Shown: positions 1 to 9,611 of the stretch, piece after piece
Layout: every line of letters begins with the position of its first letter
Position numbering within the stretch: position 1 is the stretch's first letter
NCBI GenBank assembly: GCA_004322045.1
Contig: SCRN01000032.1
Location: 22,467-86,466 of the forward strand
DNA length: 64,000 nucleotides
Direction: 5' to 3'
Origin: Paraburkholderia sp.
GTDB taxonomy: Bacteria; Pseudomonadota; Gammaproteobacteria; Burkholderiales; Burkholderiaceae
The notes under the pieces: model-generated
The model's database searches: none
What the model saw: only the letters and a program-made list of their open reading frames with translations
Told to the model about the DNA's origin: nothing
Made by a program: the position numbers and the translations under genes

Positions 1-22
1 ACAGGATTGAACGGCCTCTCAT
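1..22 (-). CDS. Start of next gene in the xoxF operon (partial)
   Basis: On the minus strand an ATG at position 22 begins a reading frame (Met-Arg-Gly-Arg-Ser-Ile-Leu) that runs off the left edge. A strong Shine-Dalgarno (GAAGGAGAC, complement of about 28-37) lies just upstream at good spacing. It follows xoxF on the same strand after about 150 bp. In known xox clusters the next genes are usually xoxG (cytochrome c) or xoxJ (periplasmic binding protein). Too few codons are present to choose between them. Confidence 0.5.
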
Positions 23-174
23 ACAAACGTCTCCTTCGATATGTCGTCATAGCCCGCGACGCTCACCCCTACGAGCAGCGCGCCGCGGGCGGATACAACT
101 CGGTTACTCGTTCGAACGTTGCGGCGGGCTCACGCACCGCTCTCGCGTCCCGCGCGCAACGCCCGTCCATGCCG

Positions 175-2025
175 TCAGCTCTTCTCGGGCAACGCGAACA
201 CGAACAACGTGCCGCCCAGCGCGGTGTACTTCGCGAGTTCGTGATAGCCGCCCACGGCGCCCAGGCCCTCGGTGGACTTCTTCAGCCCGGCCGCGAGACC
301 GATACCGGCCCAACCGCCAATGCCCGAGTACACGCCCACGTACTGCTTGCCTTCGTACTCGTAGGTGAAGACGTTGCCGATGATGCCCGAGGGCGTCTTG
401 AACTTCCAAAGCTCCTTGCCCGTCTTCAGGTCGACCGCTTTCAAATAGCCTTCGAGCGTGCCGTAGAAGGCGATGTCGCCCGCTGTCGTCAACGCGCCCG
501 ACCACACGGAGAACTTCTCGGGCTTGGACCAGACGATCTTGCCCTTGGCCGCATCCCACGCGATGAAGTTGCCCATCGCGTTCTCGACGGTCTTGCCCTG
601 GTTCACGCCGCCCACGCCCGGGTCCTTCGGACCGGGGTACATCGAGAGCGTGGCGCCGACATACGGCTGACCGGCGGTGTAGTCCACTTCGAACGGCTCG
701 TAGTCCATGCAGACATGGTTCGTCGGCACGAAAAAGAGCTTCGAGTTCGGATCGAACGACGCCGGCTGCTCATCCTTCGTCCCGAGTGCGGACGGGCAAA
801 TGTTCTTCACGTTGTGATCCGCGCCCGCCGCCTGCGTCGAATACGCCACGTTCCGAACGGGCTTGCCGCTCTTCATGTCGATGTGATCGGCCCAATTGAC
901 GGCCGGGTCGTACTTCTGCGCGACGAGGAGCTCGCCCGTCACACGATTGAGCGTATAGGCAAAGCCGTTGCGGTCGAAGTGAACGATCGCGGGCACCTGC
1001 TGCCCCTTGATCGTGAGGTCGGCCAGAATCATCTCGTTGACGCCGTCGTAGTCCCACTCATCGTGCGGCGTCATCTGATAGACCCATTTCGCCATGCCCG
1101 TGTTCAGATCGCGCGCGAAGATCGTCATCGACCACTTGTTGTCGCCTGGCCGCTGCGTCGGGTTCCACGTTCCGGGGTTGCCCGAGCCGTAGTAGACGAG
1201 ATTGAGCTTCGGGTCCCACGCATACCAACCCCACGTGGTGCCGCCACCGAGCTTCCACTGATCGCCCTTCCAGGTTTTCACGGACGAATCTCGGCCAACG
1301 GGCATCATCTTGCCGTCGGTCCAGGTCATCGTCTTGTCTGGATCCAACAGAATCTCGTTGTCAGGCCCCGTGCTGTAGGCCGTCCACGCGGGCTTGCCGG
1401 TCTTGATGTCGTACGCGATGATGCGGCCGCGAACGCCGAACTCGCCGCCGGAAATGCCGGTGAGGACTTTATCGCCGAAGACGTGCGGCGCGTTCGTATT
1501 CGTCTCGCCCTTCTTCGCATCGCCGTTCTTCGCGGTCCATACGACATCGCCCGTATTCGCGTTGAGCGCGACGAGCGTCGTATCGGCCTGCTGCAGGAAG
1601 ATCTTCCCGTCTCCATACGCAACCCCGCGGTTGACGGTGTCACAACACATCACCGACACCGTCTGATCGTCCTGCTGCGGCTGATACATCCACTTGAACG
1701 TCTGATCTTTCAAGCTGACCGCGATGACCTTGTTCGGGTACGGGGAGTGGATGTACATCGTGTCGCCCACGACGAGCGGCGAGCCTTCGTGACCGCGCAA
1801 CACGCCCGTGGACATCGTCCAAGCCACTTGCATGTTCTTGACGTTCGAGGCGTTGATCTGCTTCAGGGGGCTATAGCGGTGATTGGCGTAATCGCCTGCC
1901 TGCGATGCCCAGTTCGCAGGGTTCTTCATCAACCGGTCGAGATCGGGATCCGCGTGTGCCGCGAGTGTCGTGAAGGCCCCTGATGCAAGCATCGCGAGCC
2001 CCAGAACCATGGTGCGTAAGTTCAT
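175..2025 (-). CDS. xoxF: Lanthanide-dependent PQQ methanol dehydrogenase XoxF
   Basis: Periplasmic quinoprotein oxidising methanol and passing electrons to a c-type cytochrome. The 616-aa protein starts with a Sec signal peptide (about residues 1-25, ending at AHA-DPD) and then has the eight-bladed PQQ propeller. The adjacent cysteine pair Cys127-Cys128 gives the vicinal disulfide facing PQQ. The catalytic Asp325 sits in WDYDGVNE. The second acid, Asp327, two residues on, is the lanthanide ligand that marks XoxF; calcium enzymes (MxaF) have Ala there. The start is backed by a GGAGGAGC-type ribosome site just upstream. pqqA-E and mxaRSACKL in the same window would supply its cofactor and maturation. 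Family assignment is firm; metal preference is inferred from Asp327. Confidence 0.96.
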   Translation of the reverse strand: MNLRTMVLGLAMLASGAFTTLAAHADPDLDRLMKNPANWASQAGDYANHRYSPLKQINASNVKNMQVAWTMSTGVLRGHEGSPLVVGDTMYIHSPYPNKVIAVSLKDQTFKWMYQPQQDDQTVSVMCCDTVNRGVAYGDGKIFLQQADTTLVALNANTGDVVWTAKNGDAKKGETNTNAPHVFGDKVLTGISGGEFGVRGRIIAYDIKTGKPAWTAYSTGPDNEILLDPDKTMTWTDGKMMPVGRDSSVKTWKGDQWKLGGGTTWGWYAWDPKLNLVYYGSGNPGTWNPTQRPGDNKWSMTIFARDLNTGMAKWVYQMTPHDEWDYDGVNEMILADLTIKGQQVPAIVHFDRNGFAYTLNRVTGELLVAQKYDPAVNWADHIDMKSGKPVRNVAYSTQAAGADHNVKNICPSALGTKDEQPASFDPNSKLFFVPTNHVCMDYEPFEVDYTAGQPYVGATLSMYPGPKDPGVGGVNQGKTVENAMGNFIAWDAAKGKIVWSKPEKFSVWSGALTTAGDIAFYGTLEGYLKAVDLKTGKELWKFKTPSGIIGNVFTYEYEGKQYVGVYSGIGGWAGIGLAAGLKKSTEGLGAVGGYHELAKYTALGGTLFVFALPEKS

Positions 2026-2173
2026 TGCTCCTCCAGAATTTGTCTTGCTGTCTAACTCACGAACGAATGACCCACGCTACCTGATCGCATCGGGCGCGCT
2101 CTCTCGAATGCGGGTAACGAATTACGCTGTCGTCCTCTTCGGGGGTAGGCTTCATTGGCGTGAGCAGCCACAA

Positions 2174-2189
2174 CGCACATTCCATGCCG
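2174..2189 (-). promoter_or_regulatory. Candidate sigma-54 promoter for xoxF
   Basis: Read on the minus strand the site is CGGCATGGAATGTGCG: GG and GC separated by exactly 10 nt, with GGCA-G in the -24 box and TGC in the -12 box. Predicted transcription start is about 135 nt before the xoxF ATG. In GC-rich DNA GG-N10-GC arises often by chance, so this is a weaker candidate than the one before pqqA. Confidence 0.3.
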
Positions 2190-2364
2190 GTGTGCGGTGC
2201 CGCACGCGTCATCGAAATGGGCTTGAAAGAGCGTGGCCTTTAGGCATGCGCATTTGCGGCCGAGCGTCGTTGCGAGAAACGCAGCAAAGACTCGCGCAGG
2301 ACATTTCCCCGCCGCGGCGCAGCAAAGCCTGTGGCGGCCGGGCACGCCCTGCGCGAGACATACT

Positions 2365-2385
2365 GTGTCAATTCCGCGATGACAC
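2365..2385. promoter_or_regulatory. Inverted repeat, candidate activator (UAS) site
   Basis: GTGTCA-N9-TGACAC, a perfect 6+6 inverted repeat in the middle of the xoxF/mtdB divergent region, about 130 bp upstream of the candidate mtdB -24/-12 site and about 175 bp upstream of the xoxF one. That placement suits an enhancer bound by a dimeric sigma-54 activator such as the AcoR-like protein encoded at 4467. The link to that protein is inferred. Confidence 0.45.
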
Positions 2386-2513
2386 GCCCGGCATGTTTGC
2401 GCACGGTGCAACGCGAGTGAGCGGAGCGAGCCGGCCCCTCGGTGCAAGCACGCGCCTTCGAACCGGCGAAGCCCCGTGCAATGAGCCGCGCCGCATGCGA
2501 TACCCCAAGCGCC

Positions 2514-2529
2514 TGGTATAGCACCTGCT
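2514..2529 (+). promoter_or_regulatory. Candidate sigma-54 promoter for mtdB
   Basis: TGGTATAGCACCTGCT has the invariant GG-N10-GC spacing and TGCT in the -12 box. It would start transcription about 35 nt upstream of the mtdB ATG. Confidence 0.38.
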
Positions 2530-2574
2530 TAGCTTCGTCCTGCACGCCAAGCCCAACGACACGAGTCAGCCGAC

Positions 2575-3501
2575 ATGCGAGAAGCCACCGAAAGGCCCTA
2601 TATCCTGCACATGCTGACGACTGCGCCGCAGATAAGCCCCTTCGACGTCAACATGGCCGCCGATGCGGGCTATCAAGTCATCGTCCCTTACTGCAACGTC
2701 CAAGCGCCGATGGTCATGAGCCTCACGCAGGACGCCATCTTCTCGCGTGGGCCAAAGGGGGTCTCGCGCACGGGCATCTTCATCGGCGGGCGCGATGCGA
2801 TGCTCGCGGCCGACATGCTCGAGATCGCGCGCACGGCCATGGTGCCGCCGTTCGAGGTCTCCGTGTTCGCCGATCCGAGTGGGTCCTATACGACTGCGGC
2901 CGCCCTGGTTGCGCTCGCCGAGTGTCATTTGAACCGCACGCATGCGATGGAGCTCGGCGGCAAACGGGTGCTGATCCTCGGCGGAACCGGCGCGGTCGGG
3001 CGCACCGCCGCGGCCATGGCGGCCTCGCTGGGCGCAGATGTCACCATCGCAAGCCACCATTCGCTCGCGCGTGCGAGACAGGTCAGCGACGAAATCAACG
3101 AGCGCCTGGCAATCATGACGACTGCGGCCAGCACGGCGTCCGTCACGGAACTGCGAAACGCGCTCGCCGACACCGAAATACTGCTATCGACCTCCACTGC
3201 CGGCATCCAGATAGCCAGCACCGACGATCTCGCCCACGCACGACGCCTGTTGATCGCCGCCGATGTGAGCGCAGTGGCGCCGGAGGGCATTGCCGGCGTG
3301 AACGTCATGAACGACGGCAAGCCGATCGGCTCCAATGGGGACGCCGGACCGATAGGTATCGGCGCGCTCGCGATCGGCAACGTCAAATATCAGGTGGAGC
3401 ATCGCTTGTTCGTCCGGATGCGCACCGGGGGCAGCCCGCTCTATCTCGGGTACGCGCAAGCGTTCGAGGAGGCGCGCGCCGCCGCGGCCGGGCTAGGCTG
3501 A
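2575..3501 (+). CDS. mtdB: NAD(P)-dependent methylene-tetrahydromethanopterin dehydrogenase
   Basis: MtdB oxidises methylene-H4MPT to methenyl-H4MPT in the cytoplasm, the second step of the archaeal-type formaldehyde oxidation route of methylotrophs. The 308-aa length fits the family. The N-terminal half carries the conserved substrate-side segment (NMAADAGYQVIVPYC) and the C-terminal half has a Rossmann loop, GGTGAVGRTAA, near residue 140. It is divergent from xoxF, so methanol oxidation and formaldehyde oxidation share one regulatory region. The other pathway genes (fae, mch, fhc) are not in the window. MtdA-type enzymes are the main alternative; overall sequence favours MtdB. Confidence 0.9.
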   Translation: MREATERPYILHMLTTAPQISPFDVNMAADAGYQVIVPYCNVQAPMVMSLTQDAIFSRGPKGVSRTGIFIGGRDAMLAADMLEIARTAMVPPFEVSVFADPSGSYTTAAALVALAECHLNRTHAMELGGKRVLILGGTGAVGRTAAAMAASLGADVTIASHHSLARARQVSDEINERLAIMTTAASTASVTELRNALADTEILLSTSTAGIQIASTDDLAHARRLLIAADVSAVAPEGIAGVNVMNDGKPIGSNGDAGPIGIGALAIGNVKYQVEHRLFVRMRTGGSPLYLGYAQAFEEARAAAAGLG

Positions 3502-3616
3502 TGCCGCACATTGTGCGCAGGCGCGGCCGCGCGATGGCGCACTGTGTCACCCTGCCCGATCGAGCGCACCGGCCGCTTGCGCTCGGTTGCGCGGGGCAGC
3601 GCACGCTCGGGCCGAC

Positions 3617-3632
3617 TGGCACGAAACCTGTT
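3617..3632 (+). promoter_or_regulatory. Candidate sigma-54 promoter before the 141-aa exported protein
   Basis: TGGCACGAAACCTGTT matches the whole -24 box (TGGCACG) and has CTGTT in place of TTGCW at -12, so the usual GC is GT. It lies about 68 nt before the ATG at 3700. A TGTGTCA half-site like that in the xoxF/mtdB region occurs at about 3543. Confidence 0.38.
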
Positions 3633-3699
3633 AGAGGGTGAGAGGGTGCCATCGCGCATCGGTAGCCGAAGGTCCTGTGCTTTGAGCGAGGAGATCGTG

Positions 3700-4125
3700 A
3701 TGAGATTGATGCGTTGCGCCATGATGGCGCTCGGTTGCTTCGCCGCCATCTCGGCGGCCGTTTCCGCCCCGGCCTGGGCGGCAGGCGACGAGGCAGCGAG
3801 CGTCAGCGCCAATAGTCCGCCGGCCAACAACTATCCCACGCAAGGCCGCGTGGAGTATGTGTTGAGCTGCATGGACGAGAACGGCCACGAGTTCGCGAAC
3901 ATCTATAAGTGCTCGTGCGTGGTGGACAAGATGGCCGCCGCGCTCAATTACGACCAGTTCGTGGACGAGTCGACGTTCGCCCGCTACGCGTCGCTCGGCG
4001 GCGAAGGCGGCGCGGAGTTCCGGACCGATCATGCGCGTGCGCGCGGCAAAGACTTCCGAGCGCTTCAGGCGAAGGCGTACCGGGCCTGCGGACTGGGCAC
4101 ACAGGCCATGACGGCCGCCAAGTAA
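3700..4125 (+). CDS. Small exported Cys-containing protein of unknown function
   Basis: The predicted 141-aa protein has a signal peptide (about 1-23, ending at PAWA-AGD) and a short mature domain with four cysteines: SCMDENGHE, YKCSC and the C-terminal YRACG. I chose the ATG at 3700 because GAGCGAGGAG lies just upstream and the signal peptide begins there; a longer frame from 3511 has no such support. It lies between mtdB and the sigma-54 activator, behind its own candidate -24/-12 promoter. The context suggests a periplasmic accessory of methanol oxidation, but I do not recognise the family. CxC could bind metal or form a disulfide. Confidence 0.75.
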   Translation: MRLMRCAMMALGCFAAISAAVSAPAWAAGDEAASVSANSPPANNYPTQGRVEYVLSCMDENGHEFANIYKCSCVVDKMAAALNYDQFVDESTFARYASLGGEGGAEFRTDHARARGKDFRALQAKAYRACGLGTQAMTAAK

Positions 4126-4466
4126 CGGGGCTCGCCATCCTGTGGCCGCCGCGGCGCACGGCCGGCCAATCGATCGTCACTTTCATCTAACGGATGCGCT
4201 CCGCCTGCCAGACGTCAGGTAAGCCTAAATCACGCACTTATGCATCTACCTAATGCGACTTCTTATTGAACAGCTGCGCCATCGAGGGTAAAGTTTTCGC
4301 AGTTGGCACGGCACATCGTTAGCGATAACAATGCAGCCTGGATTCGAGCCGCCGCACACGCGGGCAGCAGAAACCGTGGTGCAAGGGGATAAACGTTAAG
4401 TACAGAGCGGTGAAACGACGCAACCGCAGTGCGGTTGCGCGAGTCGCACGCCTTGGAGACAACCCC
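4126..4466. other. Intergenic region before the sigma-54 activator
   Basis: This 341-bp stretch has no supported gene. Around 4190-4330 it is more AT-rich than its surroundings and probably holds the activator's promoter. I could not place a convincing -35/-10 pair. Confidence 0.5.
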
Positions 4467-6503
4467 ATGTCATTGGTCGCCGACAGCAGCTCGCACGTGC
4501 GCGACGTGCTAGATGTCGTCAATCACCATCCGCATTCGATGAGCGAGTCCGTCGCGCTGTCGTGGACGCGCTGCGTCAACGAGTTCCGTCTCGACCCGGG
4601 GCGGTTCGTCATGCCTCCGGTGCTGACCGATTACGAGTTGACTGCGCGCCGCGAGGCCGTGGGCGATTTGATCGCGTGCGCCAAGCTCGAAATGACGACG
4701 CTCTATCAACAGCTCGCCGATCCCGAACTGGCCGTGGTGCTCGTCGACGCCGATGGCCTGATCGTTCATCAAGTGTCGTCCGTCCCGTTCGCGCAAGCCA
4801 TCGGCGCCGACGGGCTGCGCGTCGGCGCACTCTGGAGCGAACGCGAAGCGGGGACGAACGGCATGGGCACCTGCATCGCCGAGCGCGATTGCATCGCCGT
4901 GCGCCAGCACGAGCATTTCTTTCCGCGCTATACGTCGCTCACCTGCACCGCCGCGCCGATCTTCGACGAGCGCGGCGAGATTGCCGGCGCGTTGGACGTC
5001 ACGAGCCGTTCGAAGCTGCTGCAGCAACATTCGCTCGTGCTCGTGGGCATGTCCCGGCAGATGATCGAGAACCGGCTCATGAGCGCCCGGTTTCGCGATG
5101 TCAACATCATCCAGTTCCACAGCCGCCCCGAATTCGTCGGTACGCTCCATGGCGGGACGCTCGCCGTCAACGACGACGGCGTCGTTCTCGCGGCCAACCG
5201 CAGCGCAGTGTTCCAGCTCGGCCATCGCTCGCTCGACGAGTTGCGCGGCAAACCCATCAACGAAGCGTTCAACGCCTCGATCGAGGACATGATCGCACGC
5301 AGCATTCGCGGCTCGTTCCATCCGATCACGGTCTACAGCGCGAACGGCACGAACCGCTTCTTCCTGATCGCGCAGACGCCGCAAAAGACGAGTGCCGCGC
5401 GCACCGCACGAATCATTGCGCCGCAAGCGGCGGCTGCACCGGCCACGCGCCGTCCCGCACGCGAGACGGCCGCCCCCGCGGGCCGGCTCGACAAGATCTC
5501 CCATCTCGAGTTCGGCGATCCGCGCATGGCCTCGCAGATCCAACTCGCCGCGCGCGTCATCCAGCGCAAGATTCCGATCATCGTGCGCGGGCAAACCGGC
5601 ACCGGCAAGGATGTGTTCGCACAAGCGCTACACAGCATCAGCCCGCTTGCGAATGGGCCGTTCGTGCCCGTCAACTGCGCGTCGTTGCCCGAAAGCCTGA
5701 TCGAGAGCGAGCTGTTCGGCTATCGCGCGGGGGCATTCACGGGCGCACAGCGCGAAGGGCGGCGCGGGAAAATCGTTCAGGCCAACGGCGGAACGCTGTT
5801 TCTCGACGAAATCGGCGACATGCCGCTCGCGTTGCAGGCGCGGCTGCTGCGCGTGATCGAATCGCACGAAGTCTCGCCCCTTGGTGCGGAAACAACCGTG
5901 AAGGTCGACTTTCAGTTGATCAGCGCGAGCCACCGCAATCTGCTCGAACTCGTGCAGACCGGACAGTTTCGCGAGGATCTCTACTACCGGCTCAAAGGCA
6001 TCGAGATCAATCTCCCGCCGCTCGCCGAGCGCGCCGACAAACTGCCGCTCATTTTGCATCTGCTCGAACGCGAGACCGAGGATCCGCCCGAATTGACGGT
6101 CGAAGCGCGGCGCGCGCTGCTCGAATACGCGTGGCCGGGCAACATCCGCCAGTTGCGTCACATCCTGCAAATGGCGATTGCGCTGTCCGATGGGCAGCCG
6201 ATCCAATGCGCGCATCTGCCGCCCGAGCTGATGCAAGGGCCGCGCGCGGCGGCGCCAGAGGCCAAGGCGCCCCCGCCCGCGCCGGGCCCCGAGGCACTCC
6301 CTCATCTGGCCGAGGATGCCGATATCACCGGGCTGAACGCGATACAGTTGAACGAGCGCGAGACGGTGCTGGCGATGCTCGACGAACATCGGTGGAACGT
6401 GAGCAATGTCGCCAAGGCACTCGGCATCAGCCGCAACACGCTATACCGCAAGATGCATAGGCTGCATATCCGCCTGTCGCATGATGGGACCTTCGACGCA
6501 TGA
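4467..6503 (+). CDS. AcoR-like sigma-54-dependent transcriptional activator
   Basis: 678-aa enhancer-binding activator of the AcoR family: N-terminal sensory part with a GAF domain (about 60-200), a central AAA+ domain, and a C-terminal Fis-type helix-turn-helix. Walker A (GQTGTGKD) is near residue 375, the sigma-54 contact loop GAFTGA near 421, and Walker B (GTLFLDEIGD) near 440. The C-terminus (NVSNVAKALGISRNTLYRKM) is a clear recognition helix. I chose the ATG at 4467 (TTGGAGAC upstream) over an in-frame ATG at 4410. AcoR relatives respond to small alcohols, diols or ketones. Its place between the mtdB and Calvin genes makes it the obvious candidate regulator of this locus; the effector is unknown. 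Confidence 0.9.
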   Translation: MSLVADSSSHVRDVLDVVNHHPHSMSESVALSWTRCVNEFRLDPGRFVMPPVLTDYELTARREAVGDLIACAKLEMTTLYQQLADPELAVVLVDADGLIVHQVSSVPFAQAIGADGLRVGALWSEREAGTNGMGTCIAERDCIAVRQHEHFFPRYTSLTCTAAPIFDERGEIAGALDVTSRSKLLQQHSLVLVGMSRQMIENRLMSARFRDVNIIQFHSRPEFVGTLHGGTLAVNDDGVVLAANRSAVFQLGHRSLDELRGKPINEAFNASIEDMIARSIRGSFHPITVYSANGTNRFFLIAQTPQKTSAARTARIIAPQAAAAPATRRPARETAAPAGRLDKISHLEFGDPRMASQIQLAARVIQRKIPIIVRGQTGTGKDVFAQALHSISPLANGPFVPVNCASLPESLIESELFGYRAGAFTGAQREGRRGKIVQANGGTLFLDEIGDMPLALQARLLRVIESHEVSPLGAETTVKVDFQLISASHRNLLELVQTGQFREDLYYRLKGIEINLPPLAERADKLPLILHLLERETEDPPELTVEARRALLEYAWPGNIRQLRHILQMAIALSDGQPIQCAHLPPELMQGPRAAAPEAKAPPPAPGPEALPHLAEDADITGLNAIQLNERETVLAMLDEHRWNVSNVAKALGISRNTLYRKMHRLHIRLSHDGTFDA

Positions 6504-6525
6504 ATCCGGCGCCCGCGCGCCGGAT
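6504..6525. terminator. Hairpin between convergent activator and cbbT
   Basis: ATCCGGCGC, a 4-nt loop, then GCGCCGGAT: a perfect 9-bp stem starting at the stop codon of the activator and 13 bp beyond the end of cbbT. There is no T-run, so it is a terminator-like hairpin usable in both directions. Confidence 0.6.
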
Positions 6526-6537
6526 CGCGCCAAGCCA

Positions 6538-8616
6538 TCACGCTCGCGAGGCGGCGCGAACGGCCGCATCGACCACGGCCTCGTGCGTCAGGTTGAAGTA
6601 GGCGTAGACCGCTGAAGCAGGCGCCGACTCGCCGAACCGGTCGACGCCGACTACTTCTCCTTCCAAACCGACATACTGCCGCCACGGCGCCGTCACACCG
6701 GCTTCGACGGCGACACGAGGCACACCCGCCGGCAGTACCGCGACGCGATACATGGGCGGCTGAAGATCGAACACGGTCGTCGCCGGCATCGATACCACGC
6801 GCGCGGCGATTCCCTTCTCGGCCAACGGCGCAACCGCCGCCAGCGCGAGCGCGACTTCGGAGCCCGTCGCGATCAGCACGACGCGACGCGCAGCTCGCTC
6901 GGCCCCGCCGCTGTGTGCGAGACCGTCGGCCGCGTGGATCGGTCCCCAGTCGCGCAATACGTAGCCCCCGCGAGCGATCGCGTCGACCTGCTCTTGGCTT
7001 CGCGCGCAAAACGGCAGCGATTGACGCGAGAGCAGCAGGCACGACGGCCCCTCGCGCTGCACCGCGCTGACCCAGGCCTGAGCCGCTTCGACCGTATCGC
7101 AAGGCCGCCACACATCCAGCCCGGGGATGAGACGCAAGCTCGCCGCATGTTCGATCGACTGATGCGTCGGCCCATCTTCGCCGAGTCCTATCGAGTCGTG
7201 CGTGAACACGAAGATCGCACGTGTCTTCATCAGCGCAGCCATCCGCAATGCATTGCGCGCGTAGTCGGAGAACGTCAGGAACGTCCCGCCGAACGGCAAA
7301 TAGCCGCGATGCAACGCGACGCCGTTGATCGCCGCGCTCATGCCGAACTCGCGCACGCCGAAGTGCAGATAATTGCCGCCTGTCGGCCCATGCTCGCCGC
7401 CCTGCACGTCGACGCAAGCCGGCCAGTCCGTGAGGTTCGATCCCGTCAGGTCGGCCGAGCCGCCGAGCAGTTCGGGGAGCGCCGCCGCCAAAGCACAGAT
7501 CGCGTTTTGCGAGGCCTTGCGCGTCGCCACCGATTGCGCTGCCTCGTGCGCCGTCTGCACGAGCATGCGCGCGGCGTCCGGCCATGTTGACGGCAGCGCC
7601 CCCGACATACGCCGCTCGAACTCGCCGGCCTCGCGTGGATAGCGCTCGCGATAAGCGGCGAAGCGCTGCGTCCACTGCGCCTCGTCCCGTGCCCCCCGCA
7701 CGCTCGCGTCCCAGAGCGCATAGACCGGTTGCGGCACGACGAATGGCGCGTGCGGCCAGTTGAGCGCGAGGCGCATCGCCGCGATTTCGGCCGCCCCCAA
7801 AGGCGCGCCATGCACGTCGTGCGTGCCCGCCTTCGTCGGCGCGCCGCGGCCGATCACCGTCTTGCAGCAGATCAGCGTCGGCCGGCTCGCCTCGCGGGCT
7901 GCTGCAATCGCGCGGTCGACGGCATTCACGTCGTGACCGTCCACCTCGCGAACGACGTTCCACCCGTAGGCCTCGAAGCGCGCGGGCGTGTCGTCGGCGA
8001 ACCACCGTTGCACGTGACCGTCGATGGAGATGCCGTTGTCGTCGTACAGCACGATCAGCTTGGAGAGCCGCAGCGTGCCCGCAAGCGAGCACGCCTCGTG
8101 TGAGATGCCTTCCATCAGGCACCCGTCGCCGACGAACGCGTACGTGTAGTGATCGACGATCCGGTGGCCGGGACGATTGAACTCCCGAGCGAGCAGCGCC
8201 TCGGCTAGCGCCATGCCGACCGCGTTGGCGAGCCCCTGCCCCAGCGGCCCCGTCGTCGTTTCGACACCGGGCGTCACCCCCGCTTCGGGATGACCGGGTG
8301 TCAAGCTGTGCAGTTGCCGAAAGCGCTTGAGTTCGTCGAGCGGCAACGCATAGCCGCTCAGATGCAGCACGGCGTAGAGCAGCATCGAGCCATGGCCGTT
8401 CGAAAGCACGAAGCGGTCGCGATCGGCCCACTGCGGATTGCGCGGGTTGTGCCGCAAATGCCGGTCCCACAGCGCGACGGCAATTTCAGCCATCCCGAGC
8501 GGCATCCCCGGGTGGCCCGAGTTGGCCGCCTGCACGGCATCGACCGCGAGCATGCGCAGTGCATTGGCCATGAGGGCGGTATCTGACGAAGGCAAACGTT
8601 CGGCTGCGGCATTCAT
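6538..8616 (-). CDS. cbbT: Transketolase (Calvin cycle)
   Basis: 692-aa thiamine-diphosphate enzyme moving two-carbon units during ribulose-5-phosphate regeneration. The ThDP/Mg motif GDGCLMEG followed by YDDN is at about residues 155-190, and the N-terminal SGHPG motif at about 35. A second ThDP-domain signature ([16 protein letters not shown]) is at about 470. It is the last gene of the cbb operon, 42 bp after cbbP. Grouping with RuBisCO and PRK marks it as the Calvin isozyme rather than the housekeeping one. Confidence 0.95.
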   Translation of the reverse strand: MNAAAERLPSSDTALMANALRMLAVDAVQAANSGHPGMPLGMAEIAVALWDRHLRHNPRNPQWADRDRFVLSNGHGSMLLYAVLHLSGYALPLDELKRFRQLHSLTPGHPEAGVTPGVETTTGPLGQGLANAVGMALAEALLAREFNRPGHRIVDHYTYAFVGDGCLMEGISHEACSLAGTLRLSKLIVLYDDNGISIDGHVQRWFADDTPARFEAYGWNVVREVDGHDVNAVDRAIAAAREASRPTLICCKTVIGRGAPTKAGTHDVHGAPLGAAEIAAMRLALNWPHAPFVVPQPVYALWDASVRGARDEAQWTQRFAAYRERYPREAGEFERRMSGALPSTWPDAARMLVQTAHEAAQSVATRKASQNAICALAAALPELLGGSADLTGSNLTDWPACVDVQGGEHGPTGGNYLHFGVREFGMSAAINGVALHRGYLPFGGTFLTFSDYARNALRMAALMKTRAIFVFTHDSIGLGEDGPTHQSIEHAASLRLIPGLDVWRPCDTVEAAQAWVSAVQREGPSCLLLSRQSLPFCARSQEQVDAIARGGYVLRDWGPIHAADGLAHSGGAERAARRVVLIATGSEVALALAAVAPLAEKGIAARVVSMPATTVFDLQPPMYRVAVLPAGVPRVAVEAGVTAPWRQYVGLEGEVVGVDRFGESAPASAVYAYFNLTHEAVVDAAVRAASRA

Positions 8617-8658
8617 CTGAGCGTGTCTCCTTGTGTCGAATCCGGGCGCATGGCACGC

Positions 8659-9546
8659 TCATGCGCGTGCGCGCCGATCCATCAATTGAAGAATCATCGG
8701 CGTAAAGATCAACTGCATCGCCAGTCCCATCTTGCCGCCGGGCACGACGATCACGTTCGGCCTCGACATGAACGAGTCGTGCAGCATCGTCAGCAGGTAT
8801 TGAAAGTCGATGCCCCTTGGCCGCGCGAAGCGGATCACGACAAAGCTCTCGTCGGGCTGCGGAATCTCGCGGGCGATGAACGGGTTCGACGTGTCGACGG
8901 TCGGCACGCGCTGGAAATTCACGTGCGTGCGGGAGAACTGAGGGCAGATGTGATTCACGTAGTCGGGCATCCGGCGCAAGATCGTATCGACCACCGCCTC
9001 GTGCGAATAGCCACGCAGCGTCTGGTCGCGATGCAGCTTCTGGATCCATTCGAGATTGATGATCGGCACTACGCCGACGAGCAGGTCCGCATGGCGCGCA
9101 ACGTCGATCTGCACGTCCTCCACGTCCGCGACCACGGCAGCCCCATGCAACCCCTCGTAGAAGAGCAAGTCCGTGTCGGCGGCGATCTCCTCCCAAGGCG
9201 TGAAGGTGCCCGCTTCCTGACCGAATTGCGCGGCTTCCCCTTCATCATGGACGTAGTGCCGGTAGCGCCCGCAGCCTTCTTGGCCGTAGCTCGCGAACAG
9301 CGCCTCCAGCTCCCGCAGCAAATTGGCCTCCGGCCCGAAGTGGCTGAAGTCGCGCTTGCCGTCGCGTTCATGCTCTTGCATCGCCGTGCGCATGCCCGCG
9401 CGATCGTAGCGGTGGAAGGCATCGCCTTCGACGATCTGCGCGTTGATGCCCTCTCGGCGAAAGATATGCGTAAAGCTCTTCATGACGGTCGTCGTGCCGG
9501 CGCCGCTCGAGCCGGTCACGGCGATGATCGGATGCTTGACGGACAT
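8659..9546 (-). CDS. cbbP: Phosphoribulokinase
   Basis: Phosphorylates ribulose-5-phosphate with ATP to give the RuBisCO substrate. The 295-aa proteobacterial-type (octameric, non-thioredoxin) enzyme has the P-loop GSSGAGTTT at residues 12-20, EGDAFHRYDR for substrate binding, and FYEGLHG near 130. The start at 9546 (MSVKHPII) is the natural family start; the open frame upstream of it overlaps fbp. It lies between fbp and cbbT. Confidence 0.95.
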   Translation of the reverse strand: MSVKHPIIAVTGSSGAGTTTVMKSFTHIFRREGINAQIVEGDAFHRYDRAGMRTAMQEHERDGKRDFSHFGPEANLLRELEALFASYGQEGCGRYRHYVHDEGEAAQFGQEAGTFTPWEEIAADTDLLFYEGLHGAAVVADVEDVQIDVARHADLLVGVVPIINLEWIQKLHRDQTLRGYSHEAVVDTILRRMPDYVNHICPQFSRTHVNFQRVPTVDTSNPFIAREIPQPDESFVVIRFARPRGIDFQYLLTMLHDSFMSRPNVIVVPGGKMGLAMQLIFTPMILQLMDRRARA

Positions 9547-9611
9547 GCGTTCAGTCTCCGGTGTAATCGTTGGAATCGGCGCCGCTCGGCGAGTGGCGCG
9601 CTCAGGCACTG

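Larger units (their letters stand above)
2026..2574. other. Divergent xoxF/mtdB regulatory region
   Basis: This 549-bp gap between the divergent xoxF and mtdB starts holds overlapping open frames on both strands, but none has a convincing ribosome site or recognisable protein. It contains a near-perfect inverted repeat and candidate sigma-54 promoters facing both ways, listed separately. Confidence 0.6.

Noticed and set aside
7..1983. 658-aa open frame on the plus strand opposite xoxF
   Set aside because: It mirrors the whole of xoxF, is Arg/His rich without any motif, and has no ribosome site: a shadow frame of GC-rich coding DNA.
2442..3641. 399-aa plus-strand frame overlapping mtdB
   Set aside because: It is out of frame with mtdB, strongly Arg/His rich, and carries no recognisable domain.
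4301..4318. TTGGCACGGCACATCG as a sigma-54 promoter for the activator gene
   Set aside because: It has a good -24 box, but the -12 GC is not at the required spacing.
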